A stretch of DNA of 64,000 nt from Nannocystis exedens (lineage in GTDB: Bacteria > Myxococcota_A > Polyangia > Nannocystales > Nannocystaceae): assembly GCF_002343915.1 (NCBI RefSeq), contig NZ_NETK01000001.1, positions 4,660,001-4,724,000 on the forward strand, in the 5' to 3' direction. Positions 40,860-49,829 of the stretch are shown piece by piece. Below the pieces are notes generated by a model. The model was not told where the DNA came from. It worked only from the letters and a program-made list of their open reading frames with translations, and ran no database searches. The first letter of the stretch is position 1; every line of letters starts with the position of its first letter. Both the position numbers and the translations under genes were made by a program.

Positions 40860-41135
40860 CGCGGTCAGCGTGCGCAACCGCCCCCGCCAGGCAAACCGCG
40901 ACCCATGGCGGCACCCTCGCCCTCCCGCGGACTCGGCAGAACGCCAGCGGCCGCCGCGCGAGCAACCGGACGACCTCGCGCCACCGACGAACGGCGGAGT
41001 CGCCGACCGACGAAACGGCACCCCGCTCACCGGCCGCTCGCCACCTGCTCGACCCCCGCGAGCGGACGGCCTGATGTTCGCCAAACGCGTCGATCACCCT
41101 GCCCGCATATCTCAACCAAATTTCGAGACGCTCGC

Positions 41136-42203
41136 TCACGCCTCGAGCCCACGCGCCCGGATGCGCGCCGCGGCCTCCGGATAGCGCTCCGCCCACGCCC
41201 GCAGTGCTGTCATCGTCACCGCTTGGACCGCGGGCCGCACCGCCGGCGTGACGAGCTTGTCGCGGATCGGGCTACCCCACTGGACATCCGCGAGCACGAC
41301 CACCACCGCGGCCGAAAGCCCGACGCGCCGGGCCGCCGCCCCGCGTCGCGGGAAGAAGCTGCGCAGCCCGTCGAGCACGCCTTCGCGGTGGACCCCTTCG
41401 GCGGCGCGCCCGAGGTTGACGAAGCTCTGGACCGTCGCCTCGCGCGTCGACCCCTCGCCCCACACCAGCGCGACCTCGACGTCGATCGGCTCCTCGAGAC
41501 CGCCCACGACGGCGCGGTGGTGCGCCACGCCGCCGATCGTCGCGGGGGCGTGCAGTCGCGCCAATTCGGGGAGCCCGCGCCCGTGGTGCTCCCGCTCGCC
41601 CATCCACGAGATCCGGAGCTGCGGCAGCAAGAACGACAGGTCCGTCAAGCGATGCTGCAGGTCCTCCCGCGGCACGCAGACCGAGCTGAAGATCTGTGGA
41701 TCGGCGCGGATACGAATGCACGTCCCCGACGACCGATCCGTCGCCTCGACGCGCATCGCCGTCAGCGGCACGCCGCGGCAATAGCAGGCCGTCGCCTGGC
41801 GCCCCGCATGCACGGTGACGATTTCGAGTCGCTCGGCGACCGCATTGGCGACGGCGAGGCCGATCCCACCGAACCCGAGGTGAACGTGCGGGCGATGCCC
41901 GTCGACCGTCGGCAGCTCGAAGCGTCGCTCGAGGATGTCGCGCAGCGACGGACGATCCTTCGCGCCGTCGGCGGCGATTCCCGGTCCGTCGTCGCTCACC
42001 ACGAGCGTCTCGTCGCCTTCCACGCCGACGTCGAGCCGCGAGAGCCGACCGGCCAGCGCCTGGTCGACCGCGTTGGCGACCAGCTCGAGCGCGACGTGCA
42101 GCACCCCGCTGCCGTCGTGCACGCCGCCGACGTACATCCCCGGCCGCTTGCGCACCCATCCCAGCAGCGTCTCCGGCTCACCTGCCTCGTCCACGAGGAT
42201 CAC
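41136..42203 (-). CDS. GyrB-like ATPase lacking TOPRIM
   Basis: 355 residues resembling only the ATPase and transducer domains of GyrB/ParE: VRKRPGMYVGG (for RPGMYIG), ELVANAVDQALAG (for E-x3-N-x2-DEA), VVSDDGPGI (for DNGRGIP), FGGIGLAVANAV, the transducer EVALVWGEGSTREATVQSFVN, and the KLVTPAVRPAVQAV helix where GyrB has its K-loop region. The sequence ends where TOPRIM should begin. It could dimerise and hydrolyse ATP but cannot cleave DNA. The GTG start overlaps the hydrolase stop (GTGA), so the two are coupled. Confidence 0.75.
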   Translation of the reverse strand: MILVDEAGEPETLLGWVRKRPGMYVGGVHDGSGVLHVALELVANAVDQALAGRLSRLDVGVEGDETLVVSDDGPGIAADGAKDRPSLRDILERRFELPTVDGHRPHVHLGFGGIGLAVANAVAERLEIVTVHAGRQATACYCRGVPLTAMRVEATDRSSGTCIRIRADPQIFSSVCVPREDLQHRLTDLSFLLPQLRISWMGEREHHGRGLPELARLHAPATIGGVAHHRAVVGGLEEPIDVEVALVWGEGSTREATVQSFVNLGRAAEGVHREGVLDGLRSFFPRRGAAARRVGLSAAVVVVLADVQWGSPIRDKLVTPAVRPAVQAVTMTALRAWAERYPEAAARIRARGLEA

Positions 42204-43330
42204 TCATGCCAGTCGATCGCCACCGGCTCGAACCACTGCGGCGGATAGCCGTAGTCCTCGCCGCACTCGTCGATCACCCCGAACTCGCGCGGGCTCACCC
42301 CGGTGACCTCGTAGGTCGAGCCGACGATCAGGCTCGCGCACGCGGACTCGGCCTCCGGGTCCCAGCGCAGCGCCCCCGTCGTCGCGTCGGGCACGAACAC
42401 CTCGCTGTTGCGCACGCACCTCACGCGCACGCGCTCGAGCGCCGGCAGGCGCAGCACCTCGCGCAGCTCGGCCAGGCGGGCCGCCGCGATCGCTCGCCAG
42501 TCGGTATAGCCGAGCATCTCGAGCACGCAGGCCGCGAACACCCGCGGGCGGTTCAGCGGCAGCAGCGCGTCGCAGTCGTCCTCGCCGCGGAAGCCCGCCG
42601 TCGGGCAGCGCTCGACCCAGCGGTCGGCGATCCGGAACACCGGCCGCACGCTCATGCCGCCGAGCAGGATGTGCACCTCCGGGCGCAGCTCGCCGAGCCG
42701 CTCGAGCAGCTCGTCCTCGGTGCCCGCGAGCAGCTCGTCGGCCAGCGGCCCCGGCGCGCTCAGCAGCATTTCACGAATGTCCGATCGGACATGGTCGAAA
42801 GCGCACGTGATGCCGCGGTGCCCCGTCTGCAGCGACCACACCCCGCGCTGCGTCGTCGCCCGCCAGAACACCGCGCGGCTGCGGCGGTGCTCGCCGGCGG
42901 CCGCCCACGCCAGCGAGCGCCGCAGGTGTCGCAGCCTGCGCGCCCGCGGCGGACCCGCGCCCAGCGTCGGCTCGAACAGCACCAGCTGGCGCACCAGCTC
43001 CGGCCGCCGCAGGGCCGCGTGGATCGCCGCCGCGCCGCCGCTCCCCCACGCCACCACCTCCGCCGCCTCGCCCATGCTCTCGATCACCGCGATCAGGTCG
43101 TCCCCATGGGTCGCCCACCACCGCTGCGGCGCCACCTTCCCGCGGCTGTCGCCCCAGCCGCGGCGGTCGTAGGTAACGACGCGGAGGTGCCGCGCGAGTT
43201 GCTCGGCCGTCGCCGCGAACCCGCGCCGCGTCATCCCGGTCGGGTGTACCAGCACCACTGGCTCGCCCTGTCCGCGCGATTCGCCGACCAGCGCGACGCC
43301 GTCGGGCCGCCTGAGGGACCACGAGCGCAC
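42200..43330 (-). CDS. Alpha/beta hydrolase fused to a small SH3-like domain
   Basis: 376 residues. The first 260 residues are an alpha/beta hydrolase: oxyanion loop VVLVHPTGMTRRG, VVTYDRRGWGDS, and the nucleophile elbow AWGSGGAA with its Ser near residue 97. The last 75 residues (VRCVRNSEVFVPD, IVGSTYEVTGV, IDECGEDYGYPPQWFEPV) resemble a small beta-barrel domain found alone in other bacteria; the fusion is unusual. Start is the GTG at 43330. It is coupled to the GyrB-like gene. A two-unit repeat chain (42778-42805) is read through as FDHVRSDIRE. Confidence 0.7.
   Translation of the reverse strand: MRSWSLRRPDGVALVGESRGQGEPVVLVHPTGMTRRGFAATAEQLARHLRVVTYDRRGWGDSRGKVAPQRWWATHGDDLIAVIESMGEAAEVVAWGSGGAAAIHAALRRPELVRQLVLFEPTLGAGPPRARRLRHLRRSLAWAAAGEHRRSRAVFWRATTQRGVWSLQTGHRGITCAFDHVRSDIREMLLSAPGPLADELLAGTEDELLERLGELRPEVHILLGGMSVRPVFRIADRWVERCPTAGFRGEDDCDALLPLNRPRVFAACVLEMLGYTDWRAIAAARLAELREVLRLPALERVRVRCVRNSEVFVPDATTGALRWDPEAESACASLIVGSTYEVTGVSPREFGVIDECGEDYGYPPQWFEPVAIDWHE
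42778..42805. repeat. Two-unit 14-bp repeat chain inside hydrolase gene
   Basis: TGTCC-GATC-GGACA (perfect palindrome, 42778-42791) is followed by TGGTC-GAAA-GCGCA (42792-42805), translated in frame. Confidence 0.7.
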
Positions 43331-43406
43331 ACGTCATGGTCGCACGAGTTCGCCCACCCGTCAGCCCCCGATCGGCGCCGCTCGCCCGGCTGGTACCATC
43401 CCACGC

Positions 43407-44948
43407 ATGAACTCGCTCGCGCGCCCTTGCTCTTTCGCCCTCGCGCTCGCGCTCGTGAGCGCCTGTCCGGGCGATCCCGCGACCACCAGCGACGGCGACC
43501 CGGCGAGCTCGACCGGCGCGACGGCAGCGGACTCGACCACGACCGGCGGCGGCGGGGCCGCGACCACTGTCGCCGAGCCGACCGCCACCGCCGAGCCGAC
43601 GACCTCGAGCGCCACCACCACCACGACCGGCGACACCACCACCACCAGCGGCCCCGAAGAAGCCGGCCTGTGGCTGGTGCCGCTCGTCAGCCCCGAGGGC
43701 GCGAGCGCGCACAGCGTCGACATCGCCGAGCAGGGCGACGTCGTCGTCGCCGGCGTGTTCGGCGGCACGCTCGAGCTCGGCGGCGAGGTCCTTACCAGCG
43801 CCGGCGGCCTCGACCTGTTCGTCGCCCGCTGGACGGCCGCGGGCGAGCTCCTGTGGGCGCGCCGGTTCGGCGGCCCCGGCGACGAGCACGAGACCTCGGT
43901 GAGCGTCGGCAGCGACGACCGCCTCCTGCTCGTCGCCGAGTTCAGCGACACCCTCGAGCTGCCCGGCCTGGCGCCGCTCGTCTCGCTCGGCCTGAGCGAC
44001 ATCCTCGTGCTGCAGTTGACCGCTGACGGCGCCCCCGAGTGGGCCCGCGGCTTCGGGGGCCCCGGCCTCGAGCTCGCGCCGCGCGCCGTCGTCGACGGCG
44101 CCGGCGACATCATCCTCTCCGCCGCCTTCGAGGCCACCATCGACCTCGGCGGCGGCCCCCTCGCCGCCGCCGACGCCCGCGACCTCCTGCTCGCCAAGCT
44201 CGACGCGAGCGGCTTCCACCTGTGGTCGAAGGCCTTCGGCAACTTCGCCGACGCCGCCGCCCACGACCTCTCCGTCGCCGACGACGGCGACATCGCCGTC
44301 GCCGGCTGGTTCGCCAACGCGATCGACCTCGGCGGCGGCCCCTTCCTCGATGGCGGCGCCTACCTGGCCGTGTTCGACGGCGACAGCGGCGAGCACCGCT
44401 GGTCGAAGCAGCTCGGCAGCGGCAACTCGGCCGGCTGCGGCGCTCGCTTCGCGGCCGACGGCGGCGTCCTGCTGTCGGGGTGGTTCCAGGGCAGCATCGA
44501 CTTCGGCACCGGCCCGGCCCTCGCCACCGACGAGGACGCCGACTACTTCGCCGCCCGCTACACCGCCGACGGCGATCTCGCGTGGGCCGGCGCGCACGGC
44601 GGCCCCAAGGTCGACTCCGGCTGCGGCGTCGCCGTCGGCCCCGGCCCGGGCTGGGTCCTCGGCGGCACCTTCAGCCAGCAGATCGAATTCGGCGGCGAGC
44701 TCCTGACCAAAAAGACAGCTCCGTGCGCCTTCCTGGCCAGCCTCGACGACCACGGCGATCACCGCTGGTCGCTGCCGCTGTGCGCCGGCGGCGGCGGCGG
44801 CGTCGATCGGATCGCCGCCTATCCCGAAGGACACGTCGTGTTCCTCGCCCGCTTCGCCGGTCCCGTCGACCTGTTCGGCCAGTCGCTCGACGCCCCTGCG
44901 CCCTACGGCCTCGTCGCCCACGTCCCGGCCCACCTGCTCGAACCCTGA
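43407..44948 (+). CDS. Beta-propeller lipoprotein
   Basis: 513 residues: signal peptide with lipobox LVSAC, a Thr/Ala/Gly linker (about 25-85), then about eight repeats on the pattern LDLFVARWTAAGELLWARRFGG / DLLLAKLDASGFHLWSKAFGN / DYFAARYTADGDLAWAGAHGG, typical of SBBP-type beta-propellers in myxobacterial surface proteins. A structural or binding role at the outer membrane is likely. Divergent from the hydrolase operon across 76 bases, and followed by a long G+C hairpin. Confidence 0.85.
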   Translation: MNSLARPCSFALALALVSACPGDPATTSDGDPASSTGATAADSTTTGGGGAATTVAEPTATAEPTTSSATTTTTGDTTTTSGPEEAGLWLVPLVSPEGASAHSVDIAEQGDVVVAGVFGGTLELGGEVLTSAGGLDLFVARWTAAGELLWARRFGGPGDEHETSVSVGSDDRLLLVAEFSDTLELPGLAPLVSLGLSDILVLQLTADGAPEWARGFGGPGLELAPRAVVDGAGDIILSAAFEATIDLGGGPLAAADARDLLLAKLDASGFHLWSKAFGNFADAAAHDLSVADDGDIAVAGWFANAIDLGGGPFLDGGAYLAVFDGDSGEHRWSKQLGSGNSAGCGARFAADGGVLLSGWFQGSIDFGTGPALATDEDADYFAARYTADGDLAWAGAHGGPKVDSGCGVAVGPGPGWVLGGTFSQQIEFGGELLTKKTAPCAFLASLDDHGDHRWSLPLCAGGGGGVDRIAAYPEGHVVFLARFAGPVDLFGQSLDAPAPYGLVAHVPAHLLEP

Positions 44949-44950
44949 TC

Positions 44951-44989
44951 GCGACCGCGGCCGCACCCACCCGGGCGCGGCCGCGTCGC
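44951..44989 (+). terminator. Long G+C hairpin terminator
   Basis: The arms 44951-44964 and 44977-44989 pair almost fully (core GCGGCCGCG, one bulge) around a 12-base loop, directly after the propeller lipoprotein gene and before the end of the convergent transporter gene. Confidence 0.6.
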
Positions 44990-45008
44990 TCGCCTCGCGC
45001 GAGAACTT

Positions 45009-46337
45009 TCAGACCAGGAACCAGAAGTACAGGTACGCGTGGGCGACCGCGATGCTGCCGAGCATCAGCGGGAACGCCAGCTTGGTGTACGTCAGGAACT
45101 TGAAGTGGACGCCCTCGCGCTCGGCCAGGCCGGCCACCGTCAGGTTGGCGCTGGCGCCGACGAGCGTGCCGTTGCCGCCGAGGCACGCGCCGAGCGACAG
45201 GGCCCACCACAGCGGCATCACGCCCTCGGTGCCGCCCATCGCCGGGGTCATGCTCTTGATCAGCGGGATCATGGTGGCGACGAACGGGATGTTGTCGATG
45301 ATGGCCGACAGCACCGCCGAGGCCCAGAGGATCACGACCGCGGTGACGTTGCGGTCGCCGCCGGTCACGTCGACGAGCCCGTGGGCGAGGTGGTCGAGCA
45401 GCCCGGCGTGCTCGACGCCGGCGACGACCATGAACAGGCCGACGAAGAAGAAGATCGTGACCCACTCGACCTCGCCGAAGATGTCCTGCACGCGGTGCGA
45501 CTGGTCGGCGCCCGGGTGCTTGCGGACGTAGAGGAACATCAGCACCGCCGCGCCGAACATGGCGATCGTGCCCGGCTCGAGCCCGGTCTCACGCGCGGTC
45601 ACGAAGCCGGCCAGCACCGCGAACATCACCCCGAGCGAGCTGACCAGAAGGCCAGGGTCCTTGATCGCCTCGGCCGGCTCGAGCGCCATGATCTTGCGCT
45701 GCGCCTCCGGGTTGGCGCGCAGGTTCTTGCCCCAAAGCGCGTGCAGCGCCAGCACCTGCAGCGCGATCAGCACGCCGACCACCGGCGCCAGGTTCTGCAC
45801 GAAGTCGTTGAACGACAGCCCCGTCGCCGAGCCGATGAGGATGTTCGGCGGGTCGCCGATCAGCGTCGCCGTGCCGCCGATGTTGGACGCGAAGATCTCC
45901 GCGAACAGGAACGGGTAGGCCGGCACGTCGAGCTCGCGCGCCACCAGCAGCGTGACCGGCGTGATCAGCAGCACCGTCGTCACGTTGTCGAGCAGCGCCG
46001 ACAACACCGCCGTCACCAGCGTCAGCATGATGAGCAGCTTCCACGGCACGCCGCCGGCCTTGCGCGCCGACCAGAACGCGATGTACTGGAAGATGCCGCT
46101 CTTCCGCGTGATGTTGACGAGGATCATCATCCCCGTCAAAAGCGCGATGGTGTTGAAGTCGACGCCGTGGATGGCCTGCTCCTGCGTGAGCACGCCGAGG
46201 CTGATCATCAGACCGGCGCCGAGCAGCGCGACCACGGCGCGATTGATCTTCTCCGACATGATCGCGGCGTAGGTGAGGACGAGCAGCGCGGTGGCCAGCC
46301 AGAGGGGATCGAGGCCGAAGATCACGTGTTCGGGCAT
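45009..46337 (-). CDS. Ion-transporter-superfamily permease (ArsB/NhaD/CitM type)
   Basis: 442 residues with about eleven membrane helices and the twin repeats of the ion transporter superfamily: LSALLDNVTTVLLITPV and ASNIGGTATLIGDPPNILIG in the first half, LSAIIDNIPFVATMIPL and LGGNGTLVGASANL in the second. The conserved Asn/Asp hairpins mark it as an active carrier, probably of Na+, arsenite or a carboxylate; the sequence does not decide. ATG at 46337 is chosen over a GTG at 46379, which would add 14 less typical residues. It carries a palindromic repeat unit at 45641-45654. Confidence 0.85.
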   Translation of the reverse strand: MPEHVIFGLDPLWLATALLVLTYAAIMSEKINRAVVALLGAGLMISLGVLTQEQAIHGVDFNTIALLTGMMILVNITRKSGIFQYIAFWSARKAGGVPWKLLIMLTLVTAVLSALLDNVTTVLLITPVTLLVARELDVPAYPFLFAEIFASNIGGTATLIGDPPNILIGSATGLSFNDFVQNLAPVVGVLIALQVLALHALWGKNLRANPEAQRKIMALEPAEAIKDPGLLVSSLGVMFAVLAGFVTARETGLEPGTIAMFGAAVLMFLYVRKHPGADQSHRVQDIFGEVEWVTIFFFVGLFMVVAGVEHAGLLDHLAHGLVDVTGGDRNVTAVVILWASAVLSAIIDNIPFVATMIPLIKSMTPAMGGTEGVMPLWWALSLGACLGGNGTLVGASANLTVAGLAEREGVHFKFLTYTKLAFPLMLGSIAVAHAYLYFWFLV

Positions 46338-46571
46338 GGGAAAGATGTCTCGTGGGTCATGATGCAAGAGCCAGCTCACGCCGAGCTCTTGCCTGCGCGG
46401 CGGGGCTTAGCCCAAGCGATTCGCGCTTGCTATCACCCGAACAGTGAGTCTACGCGGCGCGGTCTGCGATGACCTGCAATCAATGCACAGCGAGCTCGAC
46501 CGCGATCGCAAAATGGCCCGACGTCGCGTGCAACATCGGCCCGTGGCCCCACGGGGTCGACGACCCAATCG

Positions 46572-47326
46572 TCAGTCTGCCCCGGCGACGAATGCGGGGT
46601 CGATGCGCTGCGAAGGGTCGTACGCACGGGAGCGCCGTCGCTGTCGCTGCGCCACGCGCCCCGCGAGCACGAACGCGTCGTCGAACCGCGGACCGGCGCC
46701 GGCCTCGCCTCCGGTGAGGATCGGCCACGCCTGGTCATCTGTCCGCATTCTGAAGTCGCCGACGAGAATCACCGGCAGCTCCGACGCTCGCGGCGCAGTC
46801 CGCTCGAGCACCGGCGAGTCGTCGTCGAAGCGCGGGGTGACGAATGGAAATTCAGGTTCGTCGGCGATCGCGCGCAGGCGGCCCACGTGACCATCCGCGC
46901 GAACCGAGGGCGCGGAAACCCGGCGGAGTACGGCACGTCGGCGTCGGCGACGGCCGCTCGACGTCGGTGAACCAGTCGCTGCGGCCGAAGATCGCCGCGT
47001 CGCCGTCATCGAGGCGCATGTCGTCGGGCCTGGCCGACCAGACGCTCGTGTCGTTCGGCGCGACCTGCTCGCCGAAGAACAAGCTCCCGCCCCTCGAACG
47101 GGTCCGGGTCGCGGCGGCTGTTCGTGTCGCCCGTGGACGGCACGCTCGCGTCCCAGCGCTCAGAAAAACTCGCGCGTGTTGCCGGCGCCCATGACGTTGA
47201 GGGGTCATCGCCATCCGCGGCCCGAGCGGCGGCGCCTCGGCCCCCGTCGTGCCCGTGCTCGCCTCCAGGGTCATCGCCGCATCCGGCGAGCAGCGCGAGC
47301 GCGCCGGCAATCGCGACCGGCGGCAT
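46572..47326 (-). pseudogene. Frameshifted endonuclease/exonuclease/phosphatase-family lipoprotein
   Basis: An ATG at 47326 starts a signal peptide with lipobox LALLAGC. Coding sense then moves between frames: FFGEQVAPNDTSVWSARPDD and AAIFGRSDWFTDVERP in one, DADVPYSAGFPRPRFARMVTW in the next, and IADEPEFPFVTPRFDDDSPV with SELPVILVGDFRMRTDD in the third, which ends at 46572. The last piece resembles the GDFN-type motif of EEP hydrolases (Asn replaced by Arg). At least two frameshifts are needed, so this is a pseudogene or carries several sequence errors. Confidence 0.6.
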
Positions 47327-47604
47327 CGAACGGGTGACGGACCGGCGGACCGGCGCGGATGGAAGCTCTCCGGGCCCGGGCGATTGCCACTTCCCCGCGG
47401 CTTCTGGCGCCGCGACAGTCCGGCCGCCGCCTCGGCCGCGATCGGCAACGACCCCCGCGCGCCCCGCCCTGCCGTTCGCGGCAACGGTGGCCAAGGCTGC
47501 ACAGGACCAGCCGAACGCGGCAAACCGCGCCCGTTCGCGGCATCGGCGCAGGTCCGAATCTATTCTGAGCCGTCGGCCCTGGCTCGTGCGACCTCTGGAC
47601 CCGG

Positions 47605-48228
47605 ATGTCCCTGCGAGTCCTCCGCAGCGAGCACGAGCCCGAACGGCGGGGAGCGGCCGACGCCGCGACGGCGCTGCTCGAGCTCGCGCACGCCGGCGAT
47701 CCGCGCACCGGCGCGGCCCTGTTCGACCTCGTGGGGGCGCAGGTCAACCGGCTCGTGTGGCGCGTGCTCGGGGCCGACGAGGACCACGACGACCTCGTGC
47801 AGCAGGTCTTCGTCGCCCTCCTCGCCGGCCTGAAGCGCGTCCGCGAACCCGAGGCCCTGCACGGCTGGGTCGCCGCCGTCACCGTCAACACCGTGCGCAG
47901 CGAGATTCGCCGTCGCCGGGTGCGGCGATTGTTCGGCATGCAGGCGGCCGCCGCCGAGCAGGTTCACACCCCGACCGCCTCGCACGAGGCGCGCGAGCTG
48001 CTCGAGCGGACCTACGGCGTGCTCGCCCGCCTCCCCGCCGACGAGCGGATCGCCTTCGCCCTCCGCTTCATCGACGAGCAGCCGCTCGGCGACGTCGCCG
48101 CCGCCTGCGACTGCTCGCTCGCCACCGTCAAGCGCCGGCTGTCCGCGGCCCAGGCGCGCTTCCGCCGGCTCGCCGAGCGCGACCCGATGCTCGCCGAACA
48201 CCTGCGCGAACTCGAGGGGAAGCGATGA
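47605..48228 (+). CDS. RNA polymerase sigma factor, ECF-like
   Basis: 207 residues with region 2 (LVGAQVNRLVWRVLGADEDHDDLVQQVFVALL) and region 4 (LARLPADERIAFALRFIDEQPLGDVAAACDCSLATVKRRLSAA), the sigma-70 layout of ECF factors. The ATG of the following FecR-domain gene overlaps its stop (ATGA), so the partner is co-translated. Targets are unknown; the lipoprotein genes downstream are candidates by position. Confidence 0.88.
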   Translation: MSLRVLRSEHEPERRGAADAATALLELAHAGDPRTGAALFDLVGAQVNRLVWRVLGADEDHDDLVQQVFVALLAGLKRVREPEALHGWVAAVTVNTVRSEIRRRRVRRLFGMQAAAAEQVHTPTASHEARELLERTYGVLARLPADERIAFALRFIDEQPLGDVAAACDCSLATVKRRLSAAQARFRRLAERDPMLAEHLRELEGKR

Positions 48229-49487
48229 CCGACCCCGTGCAGCGCCTCGCCCGCGAGGTCGCCCGCAACCTCGGCGACGGCCCCGGCCCGGTCCGCCGCG
48301 AGCGCCAGCGGGCCGCGGTCGCCCGCCTCACCCGCGCCCCGAGCGTCCGCCGCGAGCGCACCACCTGGTGGCTCGTGCCCCTGGCCGCAGCTGTCCTTTT
48401 GGCCATGTTCCTCGCCCGCCCCGCGACCTTGACCGCGCCGCTCACGGTGACCGTCGCCCAGCAGGCCGTCATGGTCGGCACCCGGCTGGCCGCCCCCGAG
48501 CGCGAGGCCCTGGTCCTCGACTTCCCCGACGACGACCGCGCCGAGCTGGCCGCCCGCGCCGCCGCTCGCCTCACCCGCGCCGAGCCCGCCCACGTCGAGC
48601 TGGCCCTCGAGCGCGGCGCCGTCACCCTCCGCGTCCGGCCCGTCCCCGGCCGCGCGTGGTCGGTGACCGCCGGCCCCTTCACCGTCGCGCTGACCGACGC
48701 CGACGTCACCGCCGCGTGGAGCCCCGAGACCGGCACCTTCCGCGTCGACGTCGCGCGAGGCAGCGTCGACGTCGCCGACGCCGCCGGCACCACGCGAGTC
48801 GGCCCCGGTCAGCGCCTCGAGCTGCGCGATTCCGCGATCGTCGCCGCGGCGAACGATCCACCGGCCACGCGCTCCGGCCTCCCACCGATCGCGACCGCCC
48901 CGCGAACATCGGACCTCGGCGCCGAGGCGCGGACCGCCGACGCCGCCTCCTCGACCGCGCCCGACACCTCACTCTCCGCCGACGCCCGCCCGAGCCCCTC
49001 CTCGAGCTCCCATTCGCCACCCTCGCCCCGCTCCGCCGGCGGCCCGTCCTCAGCCGATTCGCCGCCGTCGTCCCGCTCCGCCGAAGCCCGTGCGAGCACC
49101 TCTGCCGCGAATCCGTCCTTTCCCGCGTGGATCGCCCTGGCCGAGGCCGGTGATTGCGCCGCCGCCCTCGCTGCCGCCGAGCGCGAGGGCCTCTCGCAAT
49201 TGCACCGCACGCTGGCCGCCGACCGCCTCGATTTGCTGGCCCACTGCGCCCGCGTCACCCGCGACGCCGCGCACGCGCGCGAGGCCCTGCTCGCCCTCCG
49301 CCGGCGCTTTCCGACCGACCCGCGCGCCCGCACGGCCGCCTTCCTGCTCGGCCGCGTCGCCCTCGACCTCGACCGCGACCCGGCCGCCGCCGCCGATTGG
49401 TTCAATAAGTACCTGTCCGAAGCGCCAGATGGTGCATTGGCCGCCGACGCCCGCCGCCGCCTCGAAGAGCTCGGCGTGCAGCATTGA
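48225..49487 (+). CDS. FecR-domain membrane protein, likely sigma regulator
   Basis: 420 residues: a cytoplasmic N-terminus of about 45 residues, one membrane helix (WWLVPLAAAVLLAMFLA, about 48-64), a periplasmic FecR-like domain (about 70-200) with GAVTLRVRPVPGRAWSVTAGPFTVALTD and VARGSVDVADAAGTTRVGPGQ, a Ser/Ala/Pro-rich linker, and a helical TPR-like end (about 305-420). The topology fits an anti-sigma factor, though the short N-terminus has no clear zinc motif. Repeat units lie at 48392-48405, inside the membrane-helix codons, and 49414-49427. Confidence 0.8.
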   Translation: MTDPVQRLAREVARNLGDGPGPVRRERQRAAVARLTRAPSVRRERTTWWLVPLAAAVLLAMFLARPATLTAPLTVTVAQQAVMVGTRLAAPEREALVLDFPDDDRAELAARAAARLTRAEPAHVELALERGAVTLRVRPVPGRAWSVTAGPFTVALTDADVTAAWSPETGTFRVDVARGSVDVADAAGTTRVGPGQRLELRDSAIVAAANDPPATRSGLPPIATAPRTSDLGAEARTADAASSTAPDTSLSADARPSPSSSSHSPPSPRSAGGPSSADSPPSSRSAEARASTSAANPSFPAWIALAEAGDCAAALAAAEREGLSQLHRTLAADRLDLLAHCARVTRDAAHAREALLALRRRFPTDPRARTAAFLLGRVALDLDRDPAAAADWFNKYLSEAPDGALAADARRRLEELGVQH

Positions 49488-49829
49488 CAAGACCTCGTCC
49501 GCTGGCCCGAGCGTCGCCCGACCCATCGGCGAGCGGCCGAACATTCGCTCGACGCCCCGCGAAGAGCGACCCCCCACATTCGTTCCGCGGCTCCGCCGGG
49601 CCCGCTGCGCGGCGTTCACGCTCCTCCCGCGGCGCCGACGTTCGACGCCTCGCGTCCTGCAGCGCCTGCCCCGCAATCACCGGACGAGCTCGCCCGCCCG
49701 GGGGCTCGGGCTCGCCGCGGCTCGCACTCCTCGCGACCCGCAGCATGGGCTTTCGGACCGCGCTCGTCCCGCCTCGCCGGCGACGACAAAAGCGTGAGCC
49801 GTCGATCCGGCCACCCGCGACTCCAGGGC
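49488..49829. other. Gap without a supportable gene
   Basis: 342 bases before the first Cys-rich lipoprotein; nothing recognisable on either strand. Confidence 0.5.
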
